52,348 bases of DNA. It comes from Microbacteriaceae bacterium (GTDB lineage: Bacteria; Actinomycetota; Actinomycetes; Actinomycetales; Microbacteriaceae). Under the pieces are notes generated by a model, which did not search any database, had not been told where the DNA came from, and saw only the letters and a program-made list of their open reading frames with translations. Below, piece by piece: positions 31,107 through 39,886 of the stretch; within the stretch, counting starts at the first letter, position 1, and every line of letters starts with the position of its first letter. The translations under genes were made by a program, and so were the position numbers. The stretch lies in NCBI GenBank assembly GCA_947444785.1, contig CANFBG010000003.1, forward strand, positions 1 to 52,348, written 5' to 3'.

Positions 31107-32621
31107 ATGACGAACGCACAGCGCCTCGCCCTCGTTACGGGCGCGACGGGTTACATCGGTGGGCGGCTCGTTCCGCGGCTGCTCGAGGCAGGATTCGCTG
31201 TGCGGGTTCTCGTGCGGGATCCGTCAAAGCTCCGGGACGTGCCCTGGGCCGGAAGCGTCGAGATCGTCAAGGGCGATCTGGGTGATGCCGCCTCCCTCGT
31301 TTCCGCCTGCGCCGATGTCGAGGTTCTCTACTACCTCGTGCACTCGATGGGCGGCAAGGGCCACTTCGCCGAGACCGAGAGCACGGCTGCCCGGAATGTA
31401 GCCGAGGCCGCGGCCGCCGCCGGCATCTCTCGCATCGTCTACCTCGGGGGCCTTCACCCGGCCAAGGGCACCCTCTCCGAGCACCTGGAGAGCCGTAAGC
31501 GCGTGGGCGAGATCCTGATGGCCTCCGGCGTGAGCACGGTTGCACTCCAGGCCGGCGTCGTCATCGGCAGCGGCTCGACCTCGTTCGAAATGGTGCGCCA
31601 CCTCACCGACGTGCTGCCCTACATGCCCGCGCCCAAATGGGTGCGCAACTTCATCCAGCCGATTGCCGTCAGGGACGTGATGCACTACCTGATCCGCTCT
31701 GCCGACCTGCCGCCGGAAATCAACCGGGCCTTCGACATCGGCGGACCGGACGTGCTGCGCTACGGCCAGATGATGAACGGCTACGCGTTGGAGGCAGGCC
31801 TCAAGCAGCGCCCCATCGCCTCGCTTCCGGTGATGACCCCGTGGCTCGCCTCCCAGTGGGTGAACCTCGTGACACCGATTCCACGCGCCCTTGCGGTGCC
31901 CATCATCGCCTCGCTGCAGTTCGACTGTGTCGCGAACGAGCAGGACATCCGTGACCTGATCCCCGACCCGGAGGGCGGGCTCACGCGCTACCGCCGGGCG
32001 GTGCGACTCGCCCTCGGCAAGATGCGGGATGGCGAGATCGAGACAAGCTGGCAGAACACCGCGGTGCAGGGCGCTGCGAGCGACCCGCTGCCGAGCGATC
32101 CAGACTGGACGGGTCACACCGTCTATCTCGACATCAAGGAACGCCGCACCCCCGCGGAGCCCGAACAGCTCTGGCGGGTCATCGAGGGGATCGGCGGCGA
32201 CAACGGCTGGTACTCGTTCCCGGTCGCCTGGGCTGTTCGCGGCTGGATGGACAAGCTCGTCGGGGGAGTGGGGCTCCGACGGGGACGGCGTAGCGCCGAC
32301 GAGCTGCACATGGGCGACGCCCTCGACTTCTGGCGGGTCGAGGCGATCGAGCGGGGCCAGATGCTGCGCCTCCGCGCGGAGATGCTGGTGCCCGGTCGGG
32401 CCTGGCTCGAGATGTCGGCCAAGCCGGCCGAGGGCGGCGGGTCCACGTATACCCAGCGGGCGATCTTCTTCCCCACAGGGCTTGGCGGGCGACTCTACTG
32501 GTTCGCCATCCTGCCGTTTCACGGCGTGATCTTCAACGGCATGGCGAATCGGATCGTCGCCACGGCGCTGGTCGAGGCGACCGAGGCGCCGTCGACGGCC
32601 GACGAGCCCGCACGCGCCTAG
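31107..32621 (+). CDS. Atypical SDR NAD(P)-binding protein fused to DUF2867
   Basis: 504 residues in two parts. Residues 1-320: an extended/atypical short-chain dehydrogenase fold with VTGATGYIGG (10-19) and VLVRDPSKL, YYLVHSMGG, IVYLGG and FDIGGPDVLRY, which resembles NmrA-like or complex I NDUFA9-like NAD(P)H binders; the classical YxxxK is not clear. Residues about 340-490: DUF2867 (LWRVIEGIGGDNGWYS, AWAVRGWMDKLVGGVGLRRGRR, RAEMLVPGRAWLEM), a lipid-binding-like fold. This fusion is widespread in actinobacteria, with no assigned function. It is followed closely by a small membrane protein. Confidence 0.82.
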   Translation: MTNAQRLALVTGATGYIGGRLVPRLLEAGFAVRVLVRDPSKLRDVPWAGSVEIVKGDLGDAASLVSACADVEVLYYLVHSMGGKGHFAETESTAARNVAEAAAAAGISRIVYLGGLHPAKGTLSEHLESRKRVGEILMASGVSTVALQAGVVIGSGSTSFEMVRHLTDVLPYMPAPKWVRNFIQPIAVRDVMHYLIRSADLPPEINRAFDIGGPDVLRYGQMMNGYALEAGLKQRPIASLPVMTPWLASQWVNLVTPIPRALAVPIIASLQFDCVANEQDIRDLIPDPEGGLTRYRRAVRLALGKMRDGEIETSWQNTAVQGAASDPLPSDPDWTGHTVYLDIKERRTPAEPEQLWRVIEGIGGDNGWYSFPVAWAVRGWMDKLVGGVGLRRGRRSADELHMGDALDFWRVEAIERGQMLRLRAEMLVPGRAWLEMSAKPAEGGGSTYTQRAIFFPTGLGGRLYWFAILPFHGVIFNGMANRIVATALVEATEAPSTADEPARA

Positions 32622-32624
32622 GAT
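32619..32624 (+). promoter_or_regulatory. -10 box TAGGAT overlapping the SDR stop codon
   Basis: The TAG stop of the SDR gene (32619-32621) is also the first half of TAGGAT; 10 nt later is ATG 32635. Confidence 0.35.
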
Positions 32625-32634
32625 TGGTTCTGCC

Positions 32635-32991
32635 ATGACAGAGCGCTATCCCACCAACACCAATGCCCGCCTCGCCCTGGTGCCGGGCCTTCTCGCCGGC
32701 ATCCTGCTCCTGACCGGCGTCGCCCTGATCGGCACCGACTGGTTCATCATGTTCCGGTATGCCATCAGCATCCTTGCGGTCATCGTGGCGGTCTTCGCCC
32801 TGCAGGGCAGGCAGTGGTGGTACATCATTGGCCTCGCGCCGATCGCCATCCTCTGGAACCCGATCTTCCCCATCGACCTCGAGATCCTGCCGTGGCAGTT
32901 CGCGCACATCGTGGCCGCCGTCGTCTTCATCGTTGCCGGGCTCAGGATCCGGGTTGCCGTGGCGGAAGACCGGAAGCCCGGCGGCCGGTAG
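32635..32991 (+). CDS. Small membrane protein of DUF6804 type
   Basis: 118 residues, four hydrophobic segments (LALVPGLLAGILLLTGVALIG, YAISILAVIVAVFALQG, WYIIGLAPIAILWNPIF, FAHIVAAVVFIVAGLRIR), with conserved FRY, NPIFPI and a short basic tail. Matches, from memory, the DUF6804 family of actinobacterial membrane proteins of unknown function. Starts 13 nt after the SDR gene; no Shine-Dalgarno. Confidence 0.78.
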   Translation: MTERYPTNTNARLALVPGLLAGILLLTGVALIGTDWFIMFRYAISILAVIVAVFALQGRQWWYIIGLAPIAILWNPIFPIDLEILPWQFAHIVAAVVFIVAGLRIRVAVAEDRKPGGR

Positions 32992-33003
32992 CTTTTTCTC
33001 GCA

Positions 33004-33009
33004 TAGACT
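33004..33009 (+). promoter_or_regulatory. -10 box of the SNF2 operon (TAGACT)
   Basis: TAGACT stands 128 nt before the SNF2 ATG, so this transcript would have a leader of about 120 nt, unlike the leaderless genes around it. Confidence 0.4.
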
Positions 33010-33049
33010 TGTCACGCACCGGGCACTCGCGCCAGCCCACCGCGTCGAC

Positions 33050-33064
33050 CCTGACAATGTCAGG
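33050..33064. promoter_or_regulatory. 15-bp palindrome CCTGACAATGTCAGG, candidate operator
   Basis: Perfect 7-bp inverted repeat around one base, about 40 bp downstream of the TAGACT box and 73 bp before the SNF2 start. The symmetric half-site TGACA...TGTCA is typical of dimeric repressors. Regulator unknown. Confidence 0.45.
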
Positions 33065-33137
33065 CTGTTCGGCACATCGTGGCCCGTCGATTCTGTCGGG
33101 CCTCGAGGCGCACGTCACCCCACTCCACAGGAGGACA

Positions 33138-35258
33138 ATGTCTCGCTCTGGCGGACGCCGACAGACGCGCAGCGTCGATAACACCGGCCTCATTCCCATT
33201 CTCGCCCGCAAGGTGCGCGAGGTCGAGGCTGCCGCCCAGCGCGGCAAGGTCGCACCGAGCAATCGCACGAAATTCCTCGTCGTGGCCCTGCTGGCCCGTG
33301 AGGAGCGCACCCGGGTCAAGACCTCGACCGAGCTGAGTGACGCCGACCGGGCGGAGCAGCTGAAACGCCTCGACGGCATCGGCTCCATCCTCGCCAAGAC
33401 GGCGGCCCGCGATACGTCGCTGATCACCCTGCTCGAGAATGACGCGCCGATCTCACCCATCGCCCAGAAGCTTCGTCGCCAGTACCAGACCGAGGCGGGA
33501 ATCGAGGTCTCCGAGGAGATCGCCCCGGCCCCGGCCCCGGTCACCCTGGTATCCCCGGAGCTGATCGAGCGCCAGGTCGTTCCCCAGTCGGTCAAGTCCC
33601 GCCAGCTGGCGAATCCCTTCCTCGCACCGGACTTCATGCAGCCCCAGCTTCAGAAGTCGCCCTCCCACGGGCGGCTCTCGAACTGGGAACTGCTCGGCCC
33701 GCTCTTTCGGGCCTTCGAGTACGGCTCTGGTGGCCAGGTGGCCAGCATGGAGCTTCCCGAGCCGCCGCGGATCGACCGACTGTCGCCGCCCGGCCACGAG
33801 CTGATGCGTCACCAGGCACGATTCGTGGCCAGCGTCGCCGCCGGCCATCGCTCGTTCCTGCTGGCGGATGAGCCGGGCCTCGGCAAGACGGCCCAGTCGC
33901 TTCTTGCCGCCTCCGTCGCCGACGCGTATCCGCTTCTGGCCATCGTGCCCAACGTGGTGAAGATGAACTGGGCGCGCGAGGTCGAGCTCTGGACCCCGAA
34001 CCGCCGCGCCACCGTCATTCACGGCGACGGCGCGGGTCTTGACGCGTTCGCCGATGTCGTGATCGTGAACTACGAGGTCCTCGACCGCCATCTGGCCTGG
34101 CTCGGCACCATGGGCTTTCGCGGGATGGTCGTCGACGAGGCGCACTTCATCAAGAACCTCGCGTCGCAGCGCTCCAAGCATGTGCTCGCACTGGCAGATC
34201 GGATCCGTCAGAAGGCTCCGGGTGGAAATCCGTTGATGATGGCGCTCACCGGAACGCCCCTCATCAACGACATCGACGACTTCCGGGCGATCTGGCGCTT
34301 CCTCGGCTGGATCGACGGCACCAAGCCCACGGCCGCCCTGATGCAGAAGCTCGAGGAGACCGGGCTGACGCCCGCCGACTTCGGCTTCTTCTCCGAGGCG
34401 AGGGAGGCCGTCATCGACATGGGCATCGTTCGTCGCCGCAAGATCGACGTGGCAGCCGACCTGCCCGCCAAGCGGGTCGTCGACCTGCCGGTGGAGCTTG
34501 ACGACGACCTCGGCCGCTCGATCCGCGAGGCGGAGGCGGAGCTCGGCAAGAGGTTGCTCACCCGCTACGAGCGGCTCGTGAAGGCGCGCCGCAAGTCCGA
34601 CCCCGACGCCGAGCTGAACGTCGAGAATCTCATGCGGGCCGTGGCCAAGCAGGAGCTTGAGGAGTCCAAGGCGCAGGGCGGGGGCGGCGAGAACGTCTTC
34701 ACGATGGTTCGCCTCATCGGCCAGGCGAAGGCCTCGTTGGCGGCGGACTACACGGCCCAGCTGGCCCGCTCCGTCGGCAAGGTCGTCTTCTTCGCGAAGC
34801 ACATCGACGTGATGGATCATGCCGAGCGCGCGCTGGAGAAGGCGGGCCTCGTGACGGTATCCATCCGGGGCGACCAGACGGCCATCGCCCGGCAGGCCCA
34901 GATCGACGCATTCAACAACGATCCTGCCGTGTCGGTCGCCGTGTGTTCACTCACCGCGGCGGGCGTCGGCCTCAACCTCCAGGCCGCATCAAACGTCGTC
35001 CTGGCGGAGCTGTCGTGGACGGCGGCCGAGCAGACCCAGGCCATCGACCGCGTTCACCGCATCGGTCAGGAGGAGCCGGTGACCGCGTGGCGCATCGTCG
35101 CGGCCCAGACCATTGACGCGAAGATCGCTGAGCTGATCGACAGCAAGTCAAGCCTCGCCGCTCGCGCCCTCGACGGCTCTGACGAGGAGATCACGTCGAC
35201 CGACAGCGTGCAGCTCGATGCGCTCGTGCACCTTCTTCGAGACGCACTGGCACGCTAG
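33138..35258 (+). CDS. SNF2/SWI2 family ATPase (DEAH)
   Basis: 706-residue DNA-dependent ATPase of helicase superfamily 2. A charged N-terminal part (1-215) precedes the motor: LLADEPGLGKTAQS (Walker A 244-251), DEAH (333-336), TGTPLINDIDDF (motif III), KVVFFAKHIDVMD, LTAAGVGLNLQAA and QAIDRVHRIGQ (motif VI). The compact RecA lobes resemble SMARCAL1/ZRANB3-like and bacterial HepA-type proteins, which remodel DNA forks or polymerase; substrate here unknown. ATG 33138 has a very good Shine-Dalgarno (AGGAGG, 3 nt spacer); an in-frame ATG at 33057 lies inside the palindrome. The next gene starts directly after its stop. Confidence 0.9.
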   Translation: MSRSGGRRQTRSVDNTGLIPILARKVREVEAAAQRGKVAPSNRTKFLVVALLAREERTRVKTSTELSDADRAEQLKRLDGIGSILAKTAARDTSLITLLENDAPISPIAQKLRRQYQTEAGIEVSEEIAPAPAPVTLVSPELIERQVVPQSVKSRQLANPFLAPDFMQPQLQKSPSHGRLSNWELLGPLFRAFEYGSGGQVASMELPEPPRIDRLSPPGHELMRHQARFVASVAAGHRSFLLADEPGLGKTAQSLLAASVADAYPLLAIVPNVVKMNWAREVELWTPNRRATVIHGDGAGLDAFADVVIVNYEVLDRHLAWLGTMGFRGMVVDEAHFIKNLASQRSKHVLALADRIRQKAPGGNPLMMALTGTPLINDIDDFRAIWRFLGWIDGTKPTAALMQKLEETGLTPADFGFFSEAREAVIDMGIVRRRKIDVAADLPAKRVVDLPVELDDDLGRSIREAEAELGKRLLTRYERLVKARRKSDPDAELNVENLMRAVAKQELEESKAQGGGGENVFTMVRLIGQAKASLAADYTAQLARSVGKVVFFAKHIDVMDHAERALEKAGLVTVSIRGDQTAIARQAQIDAFNNDPAVSVAVCSLTAAGVGLNLQAASNVVLAELSWTAAEQTQAIDRVHRIGQEEPVTAWRIVAAQTIDAKIAELIDSKSSLAARALDGSDEEITSTDSVQLDALVHLLRDALAR

Positions 35259-35909
35259 ATGTCGCGCACGAAGGCCACCCGAATCCCCGAGAGCGTCTCC
35301 GATTCCGATCGGGTGGCCTTCGACGCCCTGCTGGATGACAGCTCCCTCGGCCACTTCGCCTTCGTTGCCGAGGGCAGCGCAATGCTGTTTCCCATCGCCA
35401 TCGCCCGCGATTCAGACACCGTGCTGCTGCATGGGTCGACGGGATCACGCTGGCTGCGCAGTATCGCCACGGGTATCCCCGTCACGCTCGAGGTGACCGC
35501 CATCGACGGCCTAGTCGTCGCCCGCAGCGCCTTCGAGTCGTCGATGCGCTACCGGAGCGCAATAGCGTTCGGCACCTGCTCGATCGTCTCTGGAGACGAC
35601 AAGGTGCGGGCGCTTGAGGTGATCACGGATCATCTGATCCCGGGCCGCGCCGCCGAGGTGCGCCCGCACACCACTCGTGAGTTGGCCGCGACTCTCGTGC
35701 TGCGCTTCACGGTCGAGGAGTTCTCGATCAAGCACTCGAGCGACTGGCCGGAGGATCAGGAGACGGATCTTGCGGGTGACGCGTGGGCCGGAGTCGTGCT
35801 CGCGGCTCGCGGCTACTCTCGGGAGTTGCCGGCACCAGACCTTCGGCCCGGCATAGCCGTGCCGGCATCGGTTCGGGCGCTCGTGGCAGAGTCGGACGGT
35901 GGGCGATGA
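35259..35909 (+). CDS. Pyridoxamine 5'-phosphate oxidase-like flavin-binding protein
   Basis: 216 residues. Split beta-barrel features of PNPOx/FMN-binding proteins: GHFAFVAEGSAMLFPIAIARDSDTVLLHGSTGSRWLRSIATG, then VTLEVTAIDGLVVARSAF, MRYRSAIAFGTCSIV and VLRFTVEEFSIKHS. Resembles the pyridoxamine 5'-phosphate oxidase family proteins that bind FMN or coenzyme F420; cofactor unproven. ATG follows the SNF2 stop without a gap, and its stop overlaps corA by ATGA, giving a coupled three-gene unit. Confidence 0.8.
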   Translation: MSRTKATRIPESVSDSDRVAFDALLDDSSLGHFAFVAEGSAMLFPIAIARDSDTVLLHGSTGSRWLRSIATGIPVTLEVTAIDGLVVARSAFESSMRYRSAIAFGTCSIVSGDDKVRALEVITDHLIPGRAAEVRPHTTRELAATLVLRFTVEEFSIKHSSDWPEDQETDLAGDAWAGVVLAARGYSRELPAPDLRPGIAVPASVRALVAESDGGR

Positions 35910-37033
35910 AGAGGCCGAGTGTCGCGGCAGCGATCCACGCCTTTACGCGCCGTGATGAACCGACCGCTGCCGGCCCGGCCGTCACACGCTCGTTCGACGG
36001 GCCGGTTCGGGAAAAGGGCACGGTCGACAACGCGGTCTATGCCCAGGGGCGCCGGGTCTTCTCTCCTGCGACGCTGGCCGAGACCCTGGAGGCATGCGCG
36101 GACTTCCCCGACTCGATGGCCTGGATCGGCCTCAACCGGCCGGATGCCGCCGAGCTGGACGCGATCCGGGACGAGTTCACCCTGCACCCGCTCGCCGTTG
36201 CCGACGCCGTCAGTGCGCACCAGCGGCCAAAGCTCGAGCGTTACGGGGAGATGCTCTTCGTCGTGCTCCGGGCTGCGAGCTATGACGAGGAACGCGAGGT
36301 GGTGGTCTTCGGCGAGCTGCACCTCTTCGTCGGAAAAAGCTTCATCATCTCTGTCAGGCACAGTGAGTCGCCCGACCTGTCGCTTGTGCGCCAGCGCATG
36401 GAGGGGGAGCCGGAACTTCTCGGCCTCGGCCCGGTTGCCGTGCTCTACGGAATCCTGGACGCCGTCGTCGACCAGTACATGCCCGTGGTCGCAGGACTTG
36501 AGAACGACATCGATGAGATCGAGGGCCAGGTGTTCGCCGGCGACTCGTCGGTCTCCCGGCGCATCTACGAACTCAGCAGGGAGGTCGCCGAGTTCCAACG
36601 GGCAACCCTGCCGCTGGCCGCGATGCTGGAGACCCTGAAGGCTGGCTTCGACGAGTTTGAGACCAATCTGGAGCTTCGGCGGGCGCTTCGAGACGTCGCC
36701 GATCACGTCACCTTCGTCAACGAGCGCGTTGATGGCTTCCGCCTCGTCCTTCGCGAGATCCTCGCCGTGAACGCGACGCTGGTCGCCCAGCGACAGAACG
36801 AGGACATGAAGGTCCTCAGCGAGGCGAGCAACCGGCAGAACGAGGAGGTGAAGAAGATCTCAGCGTGGGCCGCGATCTTCTACGCGCCGACGGTCGTTTC
36901 GGGAATCTACGGGATGAACTTCCGCAACATGCCCGAATTGGACTGGACCTTCGGCTATCCCATGGCCATCGGACTCATGCTCGCGGGTATGGGCGGCCTG
37001 TTCGCCGTATTCAAGCGATTCGGCTGGCTCTAG
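35906..37033 (+). CDS. corA: CorA-type magnesium/cobalt transporter
   Basis: Divalent cation channel of 375 residues. Large cytoplasmic N-terminal domain (alpha/beta part to about 200, long helices to about 315; MAWIGLNRPDAAEL, KLERYGEMLFVVLR, ILDAVVDQYMPVVAGLENDIDEIE), then two C-terminal membrane helices with the GMN signature in GIYGMNF (333-339) between them, and a positively charged end (FKRFGWL). ATG 35906 overlaps the stop of the preceding gene. Could carry Mg2+, Co2+ or Ni2+. Confidence 0.94.
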   Translation: MKRPSVAAAIHAFTRRDEPTAAGPAVTRSFDGPVREKGTVDNAVYAQGRRVFSPATLAETLEACADFPDSMAWIGLNRPDAAELDAIRDEFTLHPLAVADAVSAHQRPKLERYGEMLFVVLRAASYDEEREVVVFGELHLFVGKSFIISVRHSESPDLSLVRQRMEGEPELLGLGPVAVLYGILDAVVDQYMPVVAGLENDIDEIEGQVFAGDSSVSRRIYELSREVAEFQRATLPLAAMLETLKAGFDEFETNLELRRALRDVADHVTFVNERVDGFRLVLREILAVNATLVAQRQNEDMKVLSEASNRQNEEVKKISAWAAIFYAPTVVSGIYGMNFRNMPELDWTFGYPMAIGLMLAGMGGLFAVFKRFGWL

Positions 37034-37083
37034 CTCGATATCGGGTCGACAGGGTTCGGGGTCCTGTCCCCTGTCCGCGGGGC

Positions 37084-37089
37084 TAGAAT
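37084..37089 (+). promoter_or_regulatory. -10 box of the Stealth gene leader (TAGAAT)
   Basis: TAGAAT, then 10 nt, then the ATG of a 14-codon leader frame at 37100. The Stealth gene itself begins 61 nt from the box. Confidence 0.5.
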
Positions 37090-37099
37090 TGGCTCAGCA

Positions 37100-37144
37100 A
37101 TGGACTCGGACAGTGTGACCGGTCGGGCTCGGAAAGGCTCGTAG
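37100..37144 (+). CDS. 14-residue leader peptide before the Stealth gene
   Basis: ATG 37100 to TAG 37142: MDSDSVTGRARKGS. It begins a few nucleotides after the predicted transcription start and stops 5 nt before the TTG start of the Stealth gene. A short leader frame this close to the promoter could control entry of ribosomes into the main gene. Real translation is not shown. Confidence 0.35.
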   Translation: MDSDSVTGRARKGS

Positions 37145-37149
37145 AAATC

Positions 37150-38781
37150 TTGACTGTAAACCTCTCGTCCGGCAGCGCCGCCACCCACAACCTGGCTTTG
37201 GACGAGGGTCCCGGAGACTCTCCAGAGGAACAGTTCAGTCGGGCAGCGGGGGAGACCGGTACCGGGCGGGACTGGCCCTTGCGGCACGGTCGTGCGGATG
37301 TCGTCGTTCGCAAGGGTGTCGCGATGCTGGTCAATACGACCCTGACGCCGCACCAGGCACTGGTCGAAGATCTGCTGTTCGTCCGCGATGCTCTCATCGC
37401 GGCCCGCATCGATTTCCTGCTCGTCCGAGGCAACGATGAGCGCCCGGTCATCGTCGTCGATCTTCCCCAGCGTCGCCCTCTGGAGCGCGCCCTCGCTGAG
37501 GCGTTCAAGAACGAGCCGTTCTATTCGCGCACGATCGACGGCCGGCGCCGGCCACCGGTGCTCGTCGGGGACGGAGTTCTCTCGTCCCGCCGGAAGGCAC
37601 GCATCTTCCGACTCTTCCGGCCTCGGGTCGAGCCCATCGGCGGCCTGGCCTACGGCTCGTCGATCGGCATCGAATTGCAGTTCTGGACGATCGAGGGCGG
37701 CAACTACATCTGTCCCGTCGAGAACTCCCTGACCAGGGAGGTCCTGCCCCTCTCGGAGGCCATCCGGGCCACCGTCGAGCTCTACGGCCGCACGTGGAAC
37801 ACGCTCGAGGGCATGTTCGATCCGCACGCCACCGATGTGCGCTTCGACATCGATATGGTCTTCTCCTGGGTCGATGGAAACGACCCCGAGTACCAGCGGG
37901 CGCGCGCCGAGCGGATGCAGGGGGTCATCGTCGGCGAGGGGGACGCCGCTGAGGCCCGTTTCCGACAGGTCGACGAACTTCGCTACGCGCTCCGAGCCGT
38001 CTACGCCTTCGCTCCGTGGATTCGCAACGTCTACATCGTGACCGATTCCCCGCGGCCCGCCTGGCTGGCGGAGCACCCGAGCGTGCGGTTGGTGCGGAGC
38101 GAGGAGTTCTTCGCGGACACGTCGGTCCTGCCTACCCACAACTCGCAGGCGATCGAGAGCCAGCTTCAGAACATCCCGGGACTCAGCGAGCACTTCCTGT
38201 ACTCCAACGATGACATGTTCTTCGGGCGTCCGGTGGAGCCGGGCATGTTCTTCTCCCCGGGAGGGATCACGAAGTTCATCCAGGCCAAGACCCGCATCGG
38301 ACTCGGCGAGAGCGACGCCGGACGCAGCGGCTTCGAGAACTCCGCCCGGGTCAATCGCGACCTGCTCTGGCGCCGGTTCGGCCACATCATCACCCGCCAC
38401 CTCGAGCACACGCCGGCGCCCCTTCGGACAAGCGTCATCAGGGAGCTCGAGTCCGAGTTCCCTGAGGACTTCGTGCGCACGGCCGCCAGTCGCTTCCGCG
38501 CCAGCACCGACATCTCGGTGACCAACTCGCTCTATCACTACTACGCACTGCTGACGGGGCAGGCCGTGACTCAGGAGTCTGCGCGTGTGCTCTACGTCGA
38601 CACGACGTCCAGGTCGGGCCTGGGGATGCTGCCGTCACTGCTCAAGCGACGCCAGTACGACTTCTTCTGCCTGAACGACGGCAGCTTCCCCGAGGTGCCC
38701 GCCGAGGAGCGGGCAGAGATCATGGGCGCATTCCTCGAGATGTACTATCCGATTCGGGCGCCCTGGGAAACCTCGATCTGA
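37150..38781 (+). CDS. Stealth family sugar-phosphate transferase
   Basis: 543-residue protein with all four conserved regions of the Stealth family (bacterial capsule hexose-1-phosphate transferases, related to GlcNAc-1-phosphotransferase): CR1 IDMVFSWVDGNDPEY (234-248), CR2 from DELRYALRAVYAFAPWI to HFLYSNDDMFFGRPV, CR3 LEHTPAP...DISVTNSLYHYYA, CR4 FFCLNDGS. An N-terminal 230 residues form a domain of unknown role. Predicted to transfer a sugar phosphate in surface polysaccharide synthesis, in the cytoplasm. Only TTG 37150 is available as a start in frame; it follows the leader frame. No other capsule gene lies beside it. Confidence 0.9.
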   Translation: MTVNLSSGSAATHNLALDEGPGDSPEEQFSRAAGETGTGRDWPLRHGRADVVVRKGVAMLVNTTLTPHQALVEDLLFVRDALIAARIDFLLVRGNDERPVIVVDLPQRRPLERALAEAFKNEPFYSRTIDGRRRPPVLVGDGVLSSRRKARIFRLFRPRVEPIGGLAYGSSIGIELQFWTIEGGNYICPVENSLTREVLPLSEAIRATVELYGRTWNTLEGMFDPHATDVRFDIDMVFSWVDGNDPEYQRARAERMQGVIVGEGDAAEARFRQVDELRYALRAVYAFAPWIRNVYIVTDSPRPAWLAEHPSVRLVRSEEFFADTSVLPTHNSQAIESQLQNIPGLSEHFLYSNDDMFFGRPVEPGMFFSPGGITKFIQAKTRIGLGESDAGRSGFENSARVNRDLLWRRFGHIITRHLEHTPAPLRTSVIRELESEFPEDFVRTAASRFRASTDISVTNSLYHYYALLTGQAVTQESARVLYVDTTSRSGLGMLPSLLKRRQYDFFCLNDGSFPEVPAEERAEIMGAFLEMYYPIRAPWETSI

Positions 38782-38789
38782 GACCGGAC

Positions 38790-39743
38790 TCAGACCCTCG
38801 ACTTCTGCCTGACTGCCAGCGTCGGAACCGTGAGGTCTTCGGCTTCGGCGAGGGGAATCTCGGGCGCAGGCGCAATCCTGACACCGGCCTCCTGAAGGCG
38901 CCGTGCCGTCTCGGCTGCGGAGACGTAGTTGGTCGCGACGTAGGAGCCGATCGGCACGACCGTATGGAGCACGGTGTTCTCGTAGACGTGGATTGCATTG
39001 AACCCCTGGGCCCCGTCGCGGCCCCGGGTGCCGCCCACGGGCACATTGAGGTCTTGCGTATAGCAGGTGGCAGAGGCGACGGAGACGGGGATTCCAGCAA
39101 AGGTCGCGGTGCTTGAGTAATGCAGGTGTCCCGCGATGATGGAGCGAACGTCGCTGCCCTCGAGCACCTCGGCCAGGGCTGATTGGTTGCGAAGTTCGAC
39201 CAGGACGGCGAGATCGAGCATGCTGGGAATCGGCGGATGGTGCATGGCGAGAATCGTGCCGTGCGGCGCCGGGCTGGAGAGCTCCTCGGCCAGCCAGTCC
39301 AGCTGCTCGGGAGTCACCTCGCCGTAGTGCTCGCCCGGCACGGTCGAGTCCAGGGTGATGATGCGCAACCCGTTGACGTCATAGACCCGGTCGACCGGGT
39401 TCATCGAGGGCAGCTGGTTCAACAGGCTCGCGCGGAAGACCGCTCTGTTGTCGTGATTGCCCATCACCCAGATGAGTTCCGCGCCCAGGCGCTCGGCAAC
39501 GGGTTCGACCAGGCGGCGGAGCTTGTCGTACGCCCGCGGATCACCCTTGTCGGCGAGATCGCCCGTGAAGATGATGGCCTCAGGGCGGTTCTTGGACGCC
39601 TCCAGCTCGGCCAGCAGCTGGGTCAGGTGCGCCTCGGCATCGACCGCGTCATAGAGCAGGGCATCCTCGCCGACGAAGTGCGTGTCACTCAGATGAAGAA
39701 GGAAGTGATTAGGACGCGGGTGCTCGCTGGTCCTGACAGTCAT
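38790..39743 (-). CDS. CpdA-like calcineurin-type phosphodiesterase
   Basis: Metallophosphoesterase of 317 residues, two-metal site complete: LHLSDTHF (Asp19, His21), [23 protein letters not shown] and AGHLHYS. Similar to 3',5'-cyclic-AMP phosphodiesterase CpdA and to Rv0805 of Mycobacterium, so it may hydrolyse cyclic nucleotides or other phosphodiesters. ATG 39743 has no obvious Shine-Dalgarno. The 143-nt gap to the upstream oligopeptidase gene probably holds its promoter. Its stop lies 8 nt from the end of the convergent Stealth gene. Confidence 0.88.
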   Translation of the reverse strand: MTVRTSEHPRPNHFLLHLSDTHFVGEDALLYDAVDAEAHLTQLLAELEASKNRPEAIIFTGDLADKGDPRAYDKLRRLVEPVAERLGAELIWVMGNHDNRAVFRASLLNQLPSMNPVDRVYDVNGLRIITLDSTVPGEHYGEVTPEQLDWLAEELSSPAPHGTILAMHHPPIPSMLDLAVLVELRNQSALAEVLEGSDVRSIIAGHLHYSSTATFAGIPVSVASATCYTQDLNVPVGGTRGRDGAQGFNAIHVYENTVLHTVVPIGSYVATNYVSAAETARRLQEAGVRIAPAPEIPLAEAEDLTVPTLAVRQKSRV

Positions 39744-39886
39744 GTCAATCGCCGTTCTGCTGACGCCGGGAGCCGGATCGAATTCCGTCGGCCGTGCGTG
39801 TGTGCAACTAAAGCATGCCTGCCGGGACAGGTGTTAACCGCCACGCACTTTTCGGAGCATATTGTGTGTCAGAACCCATACGTTCA
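39744..39886 (-). other. Gap between oligopeptidase B and the CpdA-like gene
   Basis: 143 nt, relatively A/T-rich around 39800-39880 (TTTAGTTG, AATATGC on the minus strand). Probably holds the CpdA-like promoter. Only a weak CCTG-CAGG hairpin (about 39822-39833) is seen; no gene or clear terminator. Confidence 0.35.

Noticed and set aside
33057-33137. In-frame ATG 27 codons upstream of the SNF2 start
   Set aside because: It lies inside the palindrome and lacks a Shine-Dalgarno, whereas ATG 33138 has AGGAGG at ideal spacing.
37030-38538. 502-codon minus-strand frame over the Stealth gene
   Set aside because: Antisense shadow; would run into the corA end without any promoter.
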